Shown here in pieces: positions 1 to 7,007 of a stretch of 10,563 nt of DNA. The stretch is taken from positions 75,251-85,813 of the forward strand of contig MU657352.1 of NCBI GenBank assembly GCA_026770575.1. The letters run 5' to 3'. Under the pieces are notes generated by a model. It worked only from the letters and a program-made list of their open reading frames with translations. It made no database searches and had not been told where the DNA came from. The position numbers and the translations under genes are program-made. This stretch comes from Pelagophyceae sp. CCMP2097 (taxonomy: Eukaryota; Sar; Pelagophyceae). The first letter of the stretch is position 1; each line of letters starts with the position of its first letter.

Positions 1-75
1 TCAAAGGGCAAAGGACGCCGCGCTTCGAGTAAGCGCACCTAGGTGTAGCGTGGAGATGACGAGCACGGTCCTATA

Positions 76-136
76 GACGGGCGCGCTCTGCGTCTCTCGA
101 GGACGGGCGCGCGGCGTCTCTCGAGCGTCTCTCAAG
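76..136 (+). repeat. Short imperfect tandem repeat
   Basis: GACGGGCGCGC followed by CGTCTCTCGAG occurs at 76-101 and, with a 2-bp deletion, at 102-125; a partial third unit CGTCTCTCAAG follows at 126-136. Confidence 0.8.
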
Positions 137-923
137 CTCCCTGTCTCCTCCCGAAAGTAAAATTTGTTATGAGTGGGAATTCAAAAGATTTAAATCAGTC
201 CCTATATTCACAACCGATGGTTGAGCCCAGAGGCGGAGCCCAGAGGCGGAGCTGGTTGAGTAGAACGCCCAGCCGCGCGTCGACCGAGAGCCGGAAACAG
301 CGGCCGTAAAAGCCGGTGGGGGGGCGCTGAGAACGTCCTGGGTGTCGTCATTGCGGAGCCGCGCATTTTTTTCGAGGTCCTCAAAAAGAGCGAGGTCCCA
401 ATTTTGGGACGTCACTAAAAAAGAAAGGCTGCCAGCTAGATACAGATGGGTTTTATCGAGAAACCCGGCGAAAACCGACGAAAAGCAAAAAATAAGGACC
501 GGATTCGTTTTAAGTGTTTGGTATATACTGGGGGTGAGGCCAAACAGCGACTTTTCTCCAAACCTCATTCTAAGGCTATAGCATACTCGATTCGTGGTCT
601 CCGCCCCAAGATACCCCGGCGCACGTAGCAGCGTAGCAGCGCCCCCAATCTCGGAATTGAGAAAACCTCGTATACTCTCGATATGGTTTGATTTCAAATT
701 TGCGTTGGCCACCAAAAAAATCTCGCCCGAAGAGGTCGAGGTAGCACGCCGCACAATTGGCGCCGTGCCAATCCGGGTCCAAAATAGAGGCCCCCACGCA
801 AATGCACGAAATGCTGATATAGTTGATTGCACATGATTTCAAAATTCAAAGACGCAATCTCATTTCGCGGAGGTTTATGAGCCCAGGGGTATGGCGTCAT
901 AGGCCCTTTTGATCCAGGGGGCT
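137..923. other. Stretch without a defensible gene
   Basis: The minus strand is open at 167-832 for 221 codons, starting at GTG, with one hydrophobic run (LIFCFSSVFAGFL). I recognise no domain, codon use is not biased, and several other frames are open, so I do not call it a gene, though its length is unusual for chance. A perfect 7-bp hairpin GTCCCAA-TT-TTGGGAC lies at 395-410. Confidence 0.4.
226..251 (+). repeat. 13-bp tandem duplication
   Basis: CCCAGAGGCGGAG occurs twice head to tail (226-238 and 239-251), flanked on both sides by GGTTGAG. Confidence 0.85.
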
Positions 924-956
924 GCAGTTTGCGCCGACTGGGGCGCTGGAAAGAAC
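924..956 (+). repeat. 33-bp repeat, copy 1
   Basis: Identical over 33 bp to 1021-1053; begins GCAGTTTGCGCCGACTGGGG. The two direct copies start 97 bp apart. Confidence 0.9.
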
Positions 957-1020
957 TCGCTGCGGGTTCAAATTTCGGGAGATTGAGCGACTCAAACATC
1001 CACGACCTCCATGTGAACCC

Positions 1021-1090
1021 GCAGTTTGCGCCGACTGGGGCGCTGGAAAGAACGGCGCGAGCTCTTTCCAGCGCCCCAGTCGGCGCCAAC
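1021..1090. repeat. Long perfect hairpin formed by copies 2 and 3 of the 33-bp repeat
   Basis: Copy 2 (1021-1053) is followed at once by an inverted copy. The stem is 24 bp and perfect (1028-1051 with 1063-1086), the loop is 11 nt (1052-1062), and after one mismatch three more pairs form (1024-1026 with 1088-1090). The stem is GC-rich. No reading frame explains it. Confidence 0.92.
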
Positions 1091-1273
1091 TCAGCACACC
1101 GCGATCGCCTGCCACAGCGCTCTGAATAAACAAAATCCCGCTGATAAAAGCTGCACTTGCATTTTATTCAAGGTCTTTTAAATTTTGAGGATCATGTGAC
1201 TCGGGCTTTCTTGTGTAGTTGTACTCAGCTCAATAATTATGGTGGATGTTCCCCTCGCCTCTCCAGGCCAAAA

Positions 1274-1432
1274 GGAAGTCCCTGCCCCTATTTGATGCGT
1301 CTTCTTTGGGGATTTATCAATTGAATTCTCCTTTTTGAAGGGGCCGTGATTGGTTAAATCGCATCATTAGGCCTCTGATTGGCCAAACTTGAATCAAATG
1401 GGGTCCAGAATCAAATAGGGGCAGGGACTTCC
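1274..1432. mobile_element. 159-bp MITE-like element with 23-bp perfect terminal inverted repeats
   Basis: GGAAGTCCCTGCCCCTATTT at 1274 continues with GAT to 1296 and is repeated exactly inverted at 1410-1432. No convincing target-site duplication (flanks CCAAAA and TAATTGG). Inside are AT-rich DNA, two ATTGG motifs and a short direct repeat GAATCAAAT (1391 and 1409). Confidence 0.75.
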
Positions 1433-1783
1433 TAATTGGTTTTCGGATTCGTATGTTACTCGATCGCGATTTGAGGGTGTGAGTGCAATCGACATCCGAC
1501 AGTCCCGTCGCCTCGGAACTCGTGTCGGGTGCCCATGAAATAGCTTCTGCAAAAGGCCGTTTGTCCCCCGACTCCTGTGGCCCGCGCGCGAAGCATTTCT
1601 TCCTCCGCGCGTTTCCCTTGATCGGGCCTATCTCAGTCCATAGCCAATTAATTCTGTCGCTTCTTGGGGCCATCGATCTGCGCCGATCCCCCTCGCCCGC
1701 CCGCGCAAAATCGCTTCCGCGCGCGAAGCCGCGCCCGTTTGCCAACTACCAATGCTTGAGTGTAAATTGAGATCGACCAAGGG
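1433..1783. other. GC-rich pocket without a recognised gene
   Basis: The part from about 1485 to 1745 is GC-rich and open on both strands (142 codons minus, 95 codons plus). The minus frame, starting at ATG 1745, continues straight through the 159-bp element, which argues against coding. It could be a CpG-like regulatory patch or a captured gene fragment. Confidence 0.35.
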
Positions 1784-1928
1784 CTTTTATAGCACTATTG
1801 AACCCGCAAATCGTCTAAAATTTGGTGTATCGCTAAAATAATTTCCTATCGTTTGAGTACGTTTGATTCTAAATAAAGATCAAAATAGGACTTTAATAGC
1901 ACCTTTGAGCTCGTAAATCGCCTAAAAT
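1784..1928 (+). repeat. Pair of diverged 38-bp direct repeats, 107 bp apart
   Basis: 1784-1821 and 1891-1928 share 31 of 38 bases, with a common core of ATAGCAC, then AAATCG and CTAAAAT. The DNA between is AT-rich. Most differences are transitions. Confidence 0.75.
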
Positions 1929-1990
1929 CGCCCACGAAGTTCTCGTGAAATTTCAAATTTTAAGGAATCGCGTGATCCGAGAAGCGAAAG

Positions 1991-2020
1991 GTAGACGAGT
2001 TCGAATCCCCCGTTGTCTAC
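1991..2020 (+). repeat. Hairpin with a tRNA box-B-like loop
   Basis: GTAGAC (1991-1996) pairs with GTCTAC (2015-2020). The loop contains AGTTCGAATCC, one base from the box B consensus of tRNA-type RNA polymerase III promoters. No acceptor stem, anticodon arm or box A is visible, so this is not a tRNA gene; it may be a SINE remnant or chance. Confidence 0.3.
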
Positions 2021-2230
2021 AGTTTTGGCGACTAGGTCCTTTTTTTATGATTTTTTTGAAGTGTTTTAAGTGAAGCGCAGCGGCGATGGGGGTCCTGGGG
2101 GCACCCCCCGGTAGCGAACGCGCGAGGGAGCTCGATATCCGATACTCACCCGAGAAGCGGAGCGACGAGGATAAAGGATGGCGGAGTCCAACGGGCGGCG
2201 TCAGTTGTAAGTCTCCGCAGCCAGGAATTT
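2021..2230. other. Intergenic stretch with T runs and a GGGGG/CCCCC hairpin
   Basis: Two T-rich runs (about 2040-2057) are followed by a GC-rich part in which GGGGG (2097-2101) and CCCCC (2104-2108) can form a tight hairpin. No gene seen. Confidence 0.4.
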
Positions 2231-2706
2231 CTATCAACGGCGCGCGTAACTTCGCCCCTTCCTAACTTCGCCCCTCTAACAGGCCGTCCGAGAGCCAGGG
2301 CCTGAGCTTGTGCGCCTCGCCTCGGATAATATTAGTTTTTATAACACTATGGGAAGAAGGTCCCGCATAAGGTGGTGAAGATATGCGCCAGAAGCGCGGT
2401 CGAAATGTATGATGGAACCGTGCAATCAGATCTTGAATCCGACGATGCACCCCGGAGCGAGGCGCATTTCCGAAGATTGATAAAATATTTGCAAAAGATT
2501 AACGGGATTTTACTCAATATTTACTTTACGGCGCAAATAAATGTCTATAGCATACCCCCGCAATACCACAAAAATCCCATGATACTACCTCCACAGTAAA
2601 AAAATACCGGGGCGAAGTAAGGAACATACCAAAATACACCAAACTTTGAACTTAATTATTGGCCTCAAAAGGGAGGCTATGGGCCACTGCCTAAGTGCAT
2701 AATGAC
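2231..2706 (+). repeat. Left arm of the fold-back element
   Basis: Imperfect inverted copy of 3295-3983. Shared blocks include ACTATGGGAAG, GGTCCCGCATAAG, TGCGCCAGAAGCGCG, AATGTATGATGGA, CGCATTT, and AAAATACACC near the inner end. It lacks the MITE, and TACCTC at 2586-2591 is the empty site. Confidence 0.8.
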
Positions 2707-3294
2707 CGCGCGAGCTTTAGCACTGGGCTAAAGGGAGATAGATTCCCCGACTTTAATACCGTTATTCATTTTGGCTTGCCTGGCGGGAGCTGCGGCCGCC
2801 CGGCCGAGGAGCAACTGCACGCGCTCATGGGCCACGTCTGTTTCGACGCGGCGCAGCAAAAATCAAGGTGCGCGTGCCCCGGGGTCGCAAAATTTTTGCG
2901 GGAGTCGGGGCTTTTTTTTACTCTTCAGAGCCCGGCTCCTGGTGGGCCAACCTGCGACCCGAGAGTCGGCAAATCGAGCCCCCCCCATGTTCTGATCATT
3001 ACAGACCTTTAGGTCGCAGGATCGGTGGGTCTGCGTCGCGCTGAAAGCGACGGGCGCTCCCAAAAAACACGAGATAAAAACGGAAAGCTCCCTAAGCCGA
3101 GGCTGTTGAACCATTAAAATCCATTTTATTGAGCATCCGAAGCTTAACGGATCCCCTAAAGCCTTTAACTTTAGCCCAGGGAACCAAGCCTGTCCTAATT
3201 TCGCCCCCGAAATCTGCTTTGGGTATTTTTGAGTAGCGCGGACAACAGCCCTCCAAATGATGAACTGAAAGGGTTAGGCTCAAGCTATAGGTTG
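2707..3294. other. Spacer of the fold-back element; no gene seen
   Basis: About 590 bp between the arms. It has a GC-rich part (2780-3070) holding a perfect inverted pair CCTGCGACC (2950-2958) and GGTCGCAGG (3012-3020), and an AT-rich part after 3070. TAATTTCGCCCC at 3196-3207 echoes the element's terminal motif. Frames are open for no more than about 105 codons and show no recognisable domain. Confidence 0.5.
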
Positions 3295-3983
3295 GACATT
3301 ATGCAAACAAGAAGTGCTTCATAGCCGCCCGATTGGGACCAAGAAATGAGCTCAAAATTTGGGTGTATTTTGTTATAATCCTCACTTCGTCCCGGTAAAT
3401 CTTACTGTCGAGGTACTGGGAACACCGCCAATTGTACCGGTTAAAGGCCCCGGTAAAATTTTCTCAAGCCCACGGTGCTTTCTTCAGCCCGTCAAATTTC
3501 AAATTATTAACAAACTTCGTTCAAAATTTCAAAATCGTTATAAATGGTTGAAATCCAACAACTTCATTTGGCTCAGATGGAGCCCATAAACCACAATTTT
3601 GGCATGCGGTAATTCGCACTTTTTGATTTACGGCCAATTGTTTGCAGATTGCGCTTTTCGGCTTCGAATTTTGGTGAACCGGTAAGTTGGCGGAAACCCC
3701 CAGTATTTTGATGGTATTGTGATGTTATTGAATGGTATTTCATGGTCAAAGCAGGCATCGAAAAGTAATATAATGTGTAAAACCCTGTTTGTCTTCTCCC
3801 GAAAATTTAAAATCTTCTTGAAATGCGTCGCGCTCAGGCGCGCGTTGTCGGATCCATCATACATTTTGATCGCGCTTCTGGCGCACATCCCCACCAACTT
3901 ATGCGGGACCTCCTTCCCATAGTTTTGTAAAAACTATGAGGGGCGAAGTTAGGAAGGGGCGAAATTGGGACTGCCGTTGTTAG
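3295..3983 (-). repeat. Right arm of the fold-back element, interrupted by a MITE
   Basis: Read on the minus strand it follows the left arm block by block, apart from the insertion flanked by TA at 3414-3415 and 3704-3705. It also contains the near-perfect palindrome ATAGTTTT-GTA-AAAACTAT at 3919-3937. Confidence 0.8.
3416..3703 (+). mobile_element. TA-flanked MITE, copy 1 (288 bp), nested in the fold-back element
   Basis: It starts CTGGGAACACCGCCAA and ends TTGGCGGAAACCCCCAG, with TA on both sides, the target duplication of Tc1/mariner-type elements. The interior matches the copy at 5112-5418 along its length, for example TGGTTGAAATCC, GGCTCAGATGGAGCCCATAA and CCAATTGTTTGCAGA. There is no open frame for a transposase, so it is non-autonomous. 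The left terminus has drifted more than the right. Confidence 0.85.
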
Positions 3984-4130
3984 TTGGAACCCGTTTTTTT
4001 GCGAGGGTAGAATAGGCAGGTTCCCTTTTTAATAACTAGTTATAAAATTGAGTTTAGGCGATATTTTTTAACACGCTAACGAGTTAGAGCCAAGCCGACA
4101 GTGCTGCGCCCATATATTTCTCCGGTCAAT
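3984..4130. other. AT-rich intergenic DNA
   Basis: Contains AACTAGTT (4033-4040) and the short palindrome CTAAC-GA-GTTAG near 4076-4087. No gene seen. Confidence 0.4.
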
Positions 4131-4578
4131 GTGCCCCGCGCGCTCAGATCCGCCTCGATGAAGGAAAATATAACGCACTTGTGGCTGGGGCAAGTAGAAA
4201 TGGACTTATACTCCGGGTAGATCAAATCCAAGTTAGCCTGCCCACGGTGTAAAGCTTGGCGAGCCCGATCGGCTCGTCCAAACGCTGCTGTAAAAATCGT
4301 CGTACTCGTCGCGGGAGGACCCGTGGCAAGTAGGAATTGAATAAAAAGAGAGTGCTTCCCAGTTTTTTTTTTAAATGATTTTTTGGGCTGTGCGTGTGCG
4401 GACGCACGCGCAGGTCGCGCCCAGATCACTAAAACCGCCCCAACACTAAATCGCGTTTTCCTCGTTACAACCCCTCGCCAATAAGGGGTTCCATTTCTAC
4501 TGCCCCAGCCGCAAGTCGTGCATTATAATTTGCATTCAACGGCGAGGTGACGCACAACTGCGCGCGTGGGACGCGTCG
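4131..4578. repeat. Inverted duplication with arms of about 75-95 bp
   Basis: The core GGCTGGGGCAAGTAGAAATG (4183 on) is matched inverted at 4490-4510 with one base missing. Homology continues outward through TATAA and GCAC blocks to GTGCCCCGCGCG (4131) against GTCCCACGCGCG read on the minus strand (ending near 4578). A hairpin AACCCCT/AGGGGTT lies at 4469-4490 next to the right core, and CGAGCC/GGCTCG at 4260-4276 in the middle. The arms differ a good deal, so the event is old. Confidence 0.55.
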
Positions 4579-4860
4579 TGTAGCGCCCGCTGCGCTGCAG
4601 TGCCCGCGGCAAGCGCGGCGTCGACGCGGCGCGCCCCCGCCGCGAGGAGGGCGAGGTGGGCGCAGTTTGGCGCCCGCGGCGCCCGCGACACCCGCGGCCC
4701 TCGCTGCGGTGTCGGGGGGCAGCGCCGCGAGCGCGGCTGCGATGGCCCCGCTCGCATCGCGGGCAAAGCTCAGGGACGCGGCGCGTCCTGCGTCTCCGCG
4801 CGGGTCGGCATACCGCAGCGCGCGGCAAGCGGCGACGAGCGTCCAGCGCTGAGTTGACAC
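4465..4860 (-). pseudogene. GC-rich possible exon or gene fragment, unrecognised
   Basis: A GC-rich island (about 4540-4850) stands out sharply from AT-rich flanks. The minus frame ending at TAA 4465 is open for about 148 codons without an upstream ATG. It begins STQRWTLVAACRALRYADP, runs through an alanine-rich helical part (DASGAIAAALAALPPDTAA), then a Pro/Arg-rich part, and ends NARLAAGAVEMEPLIGEGL. Codons in the alanine-rich part are GC3-rich. The helical composition is loosely like armadillo/HEAT repeats, but I cannot assign a family. Other frames are also open, as expected at this GC content. A captured or decayed exon is my best reading. Confidence 0.22.
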
Positions 4861-4951
4861 GAAACAGCAAAAAGACGTCCGTTCGAACCTCCCTTTTCCT
4901 GCTGTGCAAGGTCATCAAAGACAATAACACGAGTTTTCAACCAATTATAAA

Positions 4952-4996
4952 CTCCAGTTACATAACCCCCAGTTACATAACCTCCAGTTATATAGG
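4952..4996 (+). repeat. Three tandem 15-bp units (CCAGTTACATAACCC type)
   Basis: CCAGTTA recurs at 4954, 4969 and 4984 with a period of 15; the third unit has TATA for CATA. Degenerate relatives (CCAGTTACAAAA, TCAGTTATAAAA) follow at 5044-5067. Confidence 0.85.
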
Positions 4997-5111
4997 TGGG
5001 GTTTAAACCAATTTAAACATAAATACACGAGTTTATCATTCAGCCAGTTACAAAATCAGTTATAAAAAGTTAACCTGTATACTAAATAATGGTCAATTTA
5101 AGAACCGGTTA

Positions 5112-5418
5112 CTGGGGGGCTCCGCCAACTTACCGGTAACATTTTCTCAAAACCACGGTAAAACTCTTCAGCCCGGTAAACTTCAAAATATTTATAGACT
5201 TCGGTCAAATTATCAAAAATTCGTTATAACTGGTTGAAATCCTACAATTTCAAATTAAAATCAAGGTTATTTGCTCCATTTCGGCTCAGATGGAGCCCAT
5301 AAGTCACGATTTTTGGCATATAGTAAATTCGTACTAAATGATTTATCCGCCAATTGTTTGCAGACTAAGTTTTCGGTTGCGGATTTTGTTAAGCCGGTAA
5401 GTTGGCGGACCCCCCTAG
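5112..5418 (+). mobile_element. TA-flanked MITE, copy 2 (307 bp), same family and orientation
   Basis: The termini are inverted repeats of about 25 bp: CTGGGGGGCTCCGCCAACTT at the left and, read inward from the right, CTAGGGGGGTCCGCCAACTT, followed on both sides by ACCGG (left) or ACCGG (right). TA flanks both ends (5110-5111 and 5419-5420). The interior is a diverged copy of 3416-3703. CGGTAA recurs near the left end, as in copy 1. Confidence 0.88.
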
Positions 5419-5593
5419 TAAGCGAAAACAAAATCAAAGGCCCGGCGACCCCGTTGTTTATGGTTTTGACGCTGACAGGGGACGCGCATGCGTCCCCTTC
5501 GCCCATCTCCAAATCAAGGCGTCCGCGGAGGGCCTTCGTGAGAAATTTAGCATAGGCAGAGTCCGGACCCGGCATCGGTTCTTTAAAAACACT
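5419..5593. other. Short gap between elements, with an 8-bp hairpin
   Basis: GGGGACGC-GCAT-GCGTCCCC at 5478-5497 is a perfect 8-bp stem with a 4-nt loop. No T run follows, so it is not a terminator of the bacterial kind. No gene seen. Confidence 0.5.
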
Positions 5594-6089
5594 TGGTCAG
5601 ATTAAGAACTACCCTTTAAATAAAAAGTGCTGTCGCTAGATATTTAAAAGGAGAAGACATACGAGACTTTCAAGTACATAGCGCCAACGTGCGTGGTGCT
5701 GCCTTTTCCTTGTCTAAGAAACTCGCTCGTACCTTTTGTCTGGACTACTGTTCAGTTAGCGATAATTTATTAAGCGAAATCCACGTGCCGGCGGGAGGCC
5801 CCCCGGGCTCTTTTGTTTAAATATGTGTTTGCGTCAAGACAGGTGCTACGTTATAAGCTTCTTGCGACCCTACCACGGTGGCACTATCCACGGGAGAGAC
5901 TTGTGTGCAAGGCAAGAATTTTTGCGCAGATTTTGAGCTCGAGCCTTGTTTTGCTGCACTCTTTTTGCCCAAGTCGGCAGAAAAATTATCGCCTTTTTTC
6001 TTCTCCGCGCTGGCGGTGGGCATCGGGCACCGTTTTTTGTACGTTTCGCCGGCGGCGGCGCCGTAGGCCGGCGGTTCTTAATCTGACCA
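5594..6089. mobile_element. 496-bp element with 16-bp perfect terminal inverted repeats
   Basis: TGGTCAGATTAAGAAC at 5594-5609 is the exact reverse complement of 6074-6089, and the match continues imperfectly for several bases on both sides. Just outside the right end a diverged echo appears (TTCTGAAATTGACCA, 6092-6106). No certain target-site duplication. Inside are an AT-rich left half and a GC-rich right end with a CGGCGGCGGCGCCG run. Confidence 0.7.
5817..6023 (-). CDS. Short ORF inside the 496-bp element, 68 aa, unknown
   Basis: ATG at 6023, about 50 bp inside the right terminal repeat, reading inward to TAA at 5817. The product begins MPTASAEKKKGDNFSADLGK and is rich in Ser, Ala and Lys, then becomes more mixed in composition. 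There is no domain I recognise. The position just inside a terminal repeat and the inward direction would fit the N-terminal remnant of the transposase of a parent element, but this is inference; chance is quite possible, since the opposite strand is open too. Confidence 0.2.
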   Translation of the reverse strand: MPTASAEKKKGDNFSADLGKKSAAKQGSSSKSAQKFLPCTQVSPVDSATVVGSQEAYNVAPVLTQTHI

Positions 6090-6114
6090 GGTTCTGAAAT
6101 TGACCACTATTCTA

Positions 6115-6558
6115 TGTACCACAGTATTTTGTGATGTCTTCGAACGTACCCGCGAATCCCCACCTTTCGTTGCCGCCACTGGCCGCCGACGTACCCACGT
6201 ACCCCCTGTTTACCTTAACGTTGATTTGAAGAATTTTATCAAATCTTATGAGAGGCTCCGACGACGGGAGCTCTATATCCTGCTGCGCTGTCCATGGATA
6301 TCGCGCGCTAGGGAATCCTACTTGAGACGGAGCAAGGACACACTCCGGTGCCGTTTCCGGGGCCGTCTCAAGGGCCGCATCGGGGCCGCATGGAACGTAA
6401 TCCTCGGCGGACGGTTCGGGTTTTTCGCACATCGTTGAAGCGGGTTTTCCGGGGCGGGGTCTCTGTACCCACGTACCCTAAAGACGCCACGCCGCTCCTT
6501 GCCGTCGACGTACCCACGTACCCACCTAAATAACGCACCCACAAAATACTGTGGTACA
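6115..6558. mobile_element. TA-flanked 444-bp element with perfect 19-bp terminal inverted repeats
   Basis: The left end TGTACCACAGTATTTTGTG (6115-6133) is repeated exactly inverted at 6540-6558. TA lies on both sides (6113-6114 and 6559-6560), as for Tc1/mariner-type insertion. Perfect ends suggest a young or recently active copy. It starts 25 bp after the end of the 496-bp element. No transposase frame is visible. Confidence 0.85.
6188..6523 (+). repeat. Three direct copies of a GTACCCACGTACCC motif inside the 444-bp element
   Basis: GACGTACCCACGTACCC occurs at 6188-6204 and 6507-6523, and the shorter GTACCCACGTACCC at 6465-6478. All three have the same orientation, one near the left and two near the right terminus. 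Subterminal direct repeats of this kind are often transposase-binding sites in DNA transposons; binding here is inferred. Confidence 0.7.
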
Positions 6559-6560
6559 TA

Positions 6561-7007
6561 CCCTCACAAAAAACGGGGTCCTGCAGAGGCACCAACGGCG
6601 TTAATTTAGAGGCATTAATAGTCGTACAAAAAAACAGAATGTGATTGTACGCGCGTGAGCGGTAGGCCCCGGGGATCCCTAAACTGCTTGAAAACGTGCG
6701 TGCGATCGTCCTGACGGGCGTCAGTCAGCCTCGGGGCCGTTATGGCCGTTGGTCGAATCTGGGCTCGGCGCACGTTAATCTGGACAAGCTACGACGCCAC
6801 GTAGAGGCTCGACTCGGGCGGCGGGCGGCCGAACGATGCGGCTTGCTTCGAGCCTTTGAGAAAAATCCAGAGGGGGCGTAGAATCGGCGAGGTCCCGGCG
6901 CCGCCCTGAAGGCGCGCTGCGGCTCTGCGCGTGGCGTGATTCGAATATCTTTAATAGGAATCCTATCCTTGGCGGCGGCAAGGTTGTGGTGTGCGCACGC
7001 GCGCCGT
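6561..7007. other. 3' flank of the phosphatase gene
   Basis: About 450 bp between the 444-bp element and the stop codon of the phosphatase. The GC-rich part (6690-6930) has frames open on both strands but no recognised domain. It probably includes the 3' UTR next to 7007. A small CCTTG/CAAGG hairpin lies at about 6967-6983. Confidence 0.4.
6950..6955 (-). promoter_or_regulatory. Possible poly(A) signal ATTAAA
   Basis: On the minus strand ATTAAA lies about 50 nt after the stop codon of the phosphatase gene, next to the near-palindrome ATAGGAATCCTAT (6954-6966). Position and sequence fit a 3'-end signal, but algae often use other signals, so this is only a candidate. Confidence 0.3.

Larger units (their letters stand above)
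2231..3983. mobile_element. Long fold-back (inverted-repeat) element with a nested MITE
   Basis: The two ends are inverted copies of one another. The outermost 26 bp of strong match are perfect (2251-2276 against 3938-3963), and weaker homology continues out to CTATCAACGGC (2231) and GCCGTTGTTAG (3983). Inward the arms run to GCATAATG at 2697-2704 and CATTATGC at 3297-3304. The left arm has a private insert of 54 bp (2277-2330); the right arm has a private 290-bp insert, which is the MITE at 3416-3703. The loop region is 2707-3294. I see no transposase and no clear target-site duplication, so it could be either a fold-back transposon or two inverted copies of a smaller repeat. Confidence 0.75.

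Noticed and set aside
167..832. Minus-strand open frame of 221 codons
   Set aside because: GTG start, no domain, no codon bias, other frames open in the same stretch; described only in the gene-free region entry.
924..1090. CRISPR-like array
   Set aside because: Only two direct copies plus one inverted copy, unequal spacing, eukaryotic context.
1960..2030. tRNA gene suggested by a TTCGAATCC loop
   Set aside because: No acceptor stem, D arm or anticodon arm can be folded around it.
5478..5497. Intrinsic terminator
   Set aside because: Perfect hairpin but no T run and no gene upstream; eukaryotic context.
6112..6595. Minus-strand frames with GYVGT repeats in the 444-bp element
   Set aside because: GYVGT is the translation of the GTACCC direct repeats read backward; not evidence of a protein.
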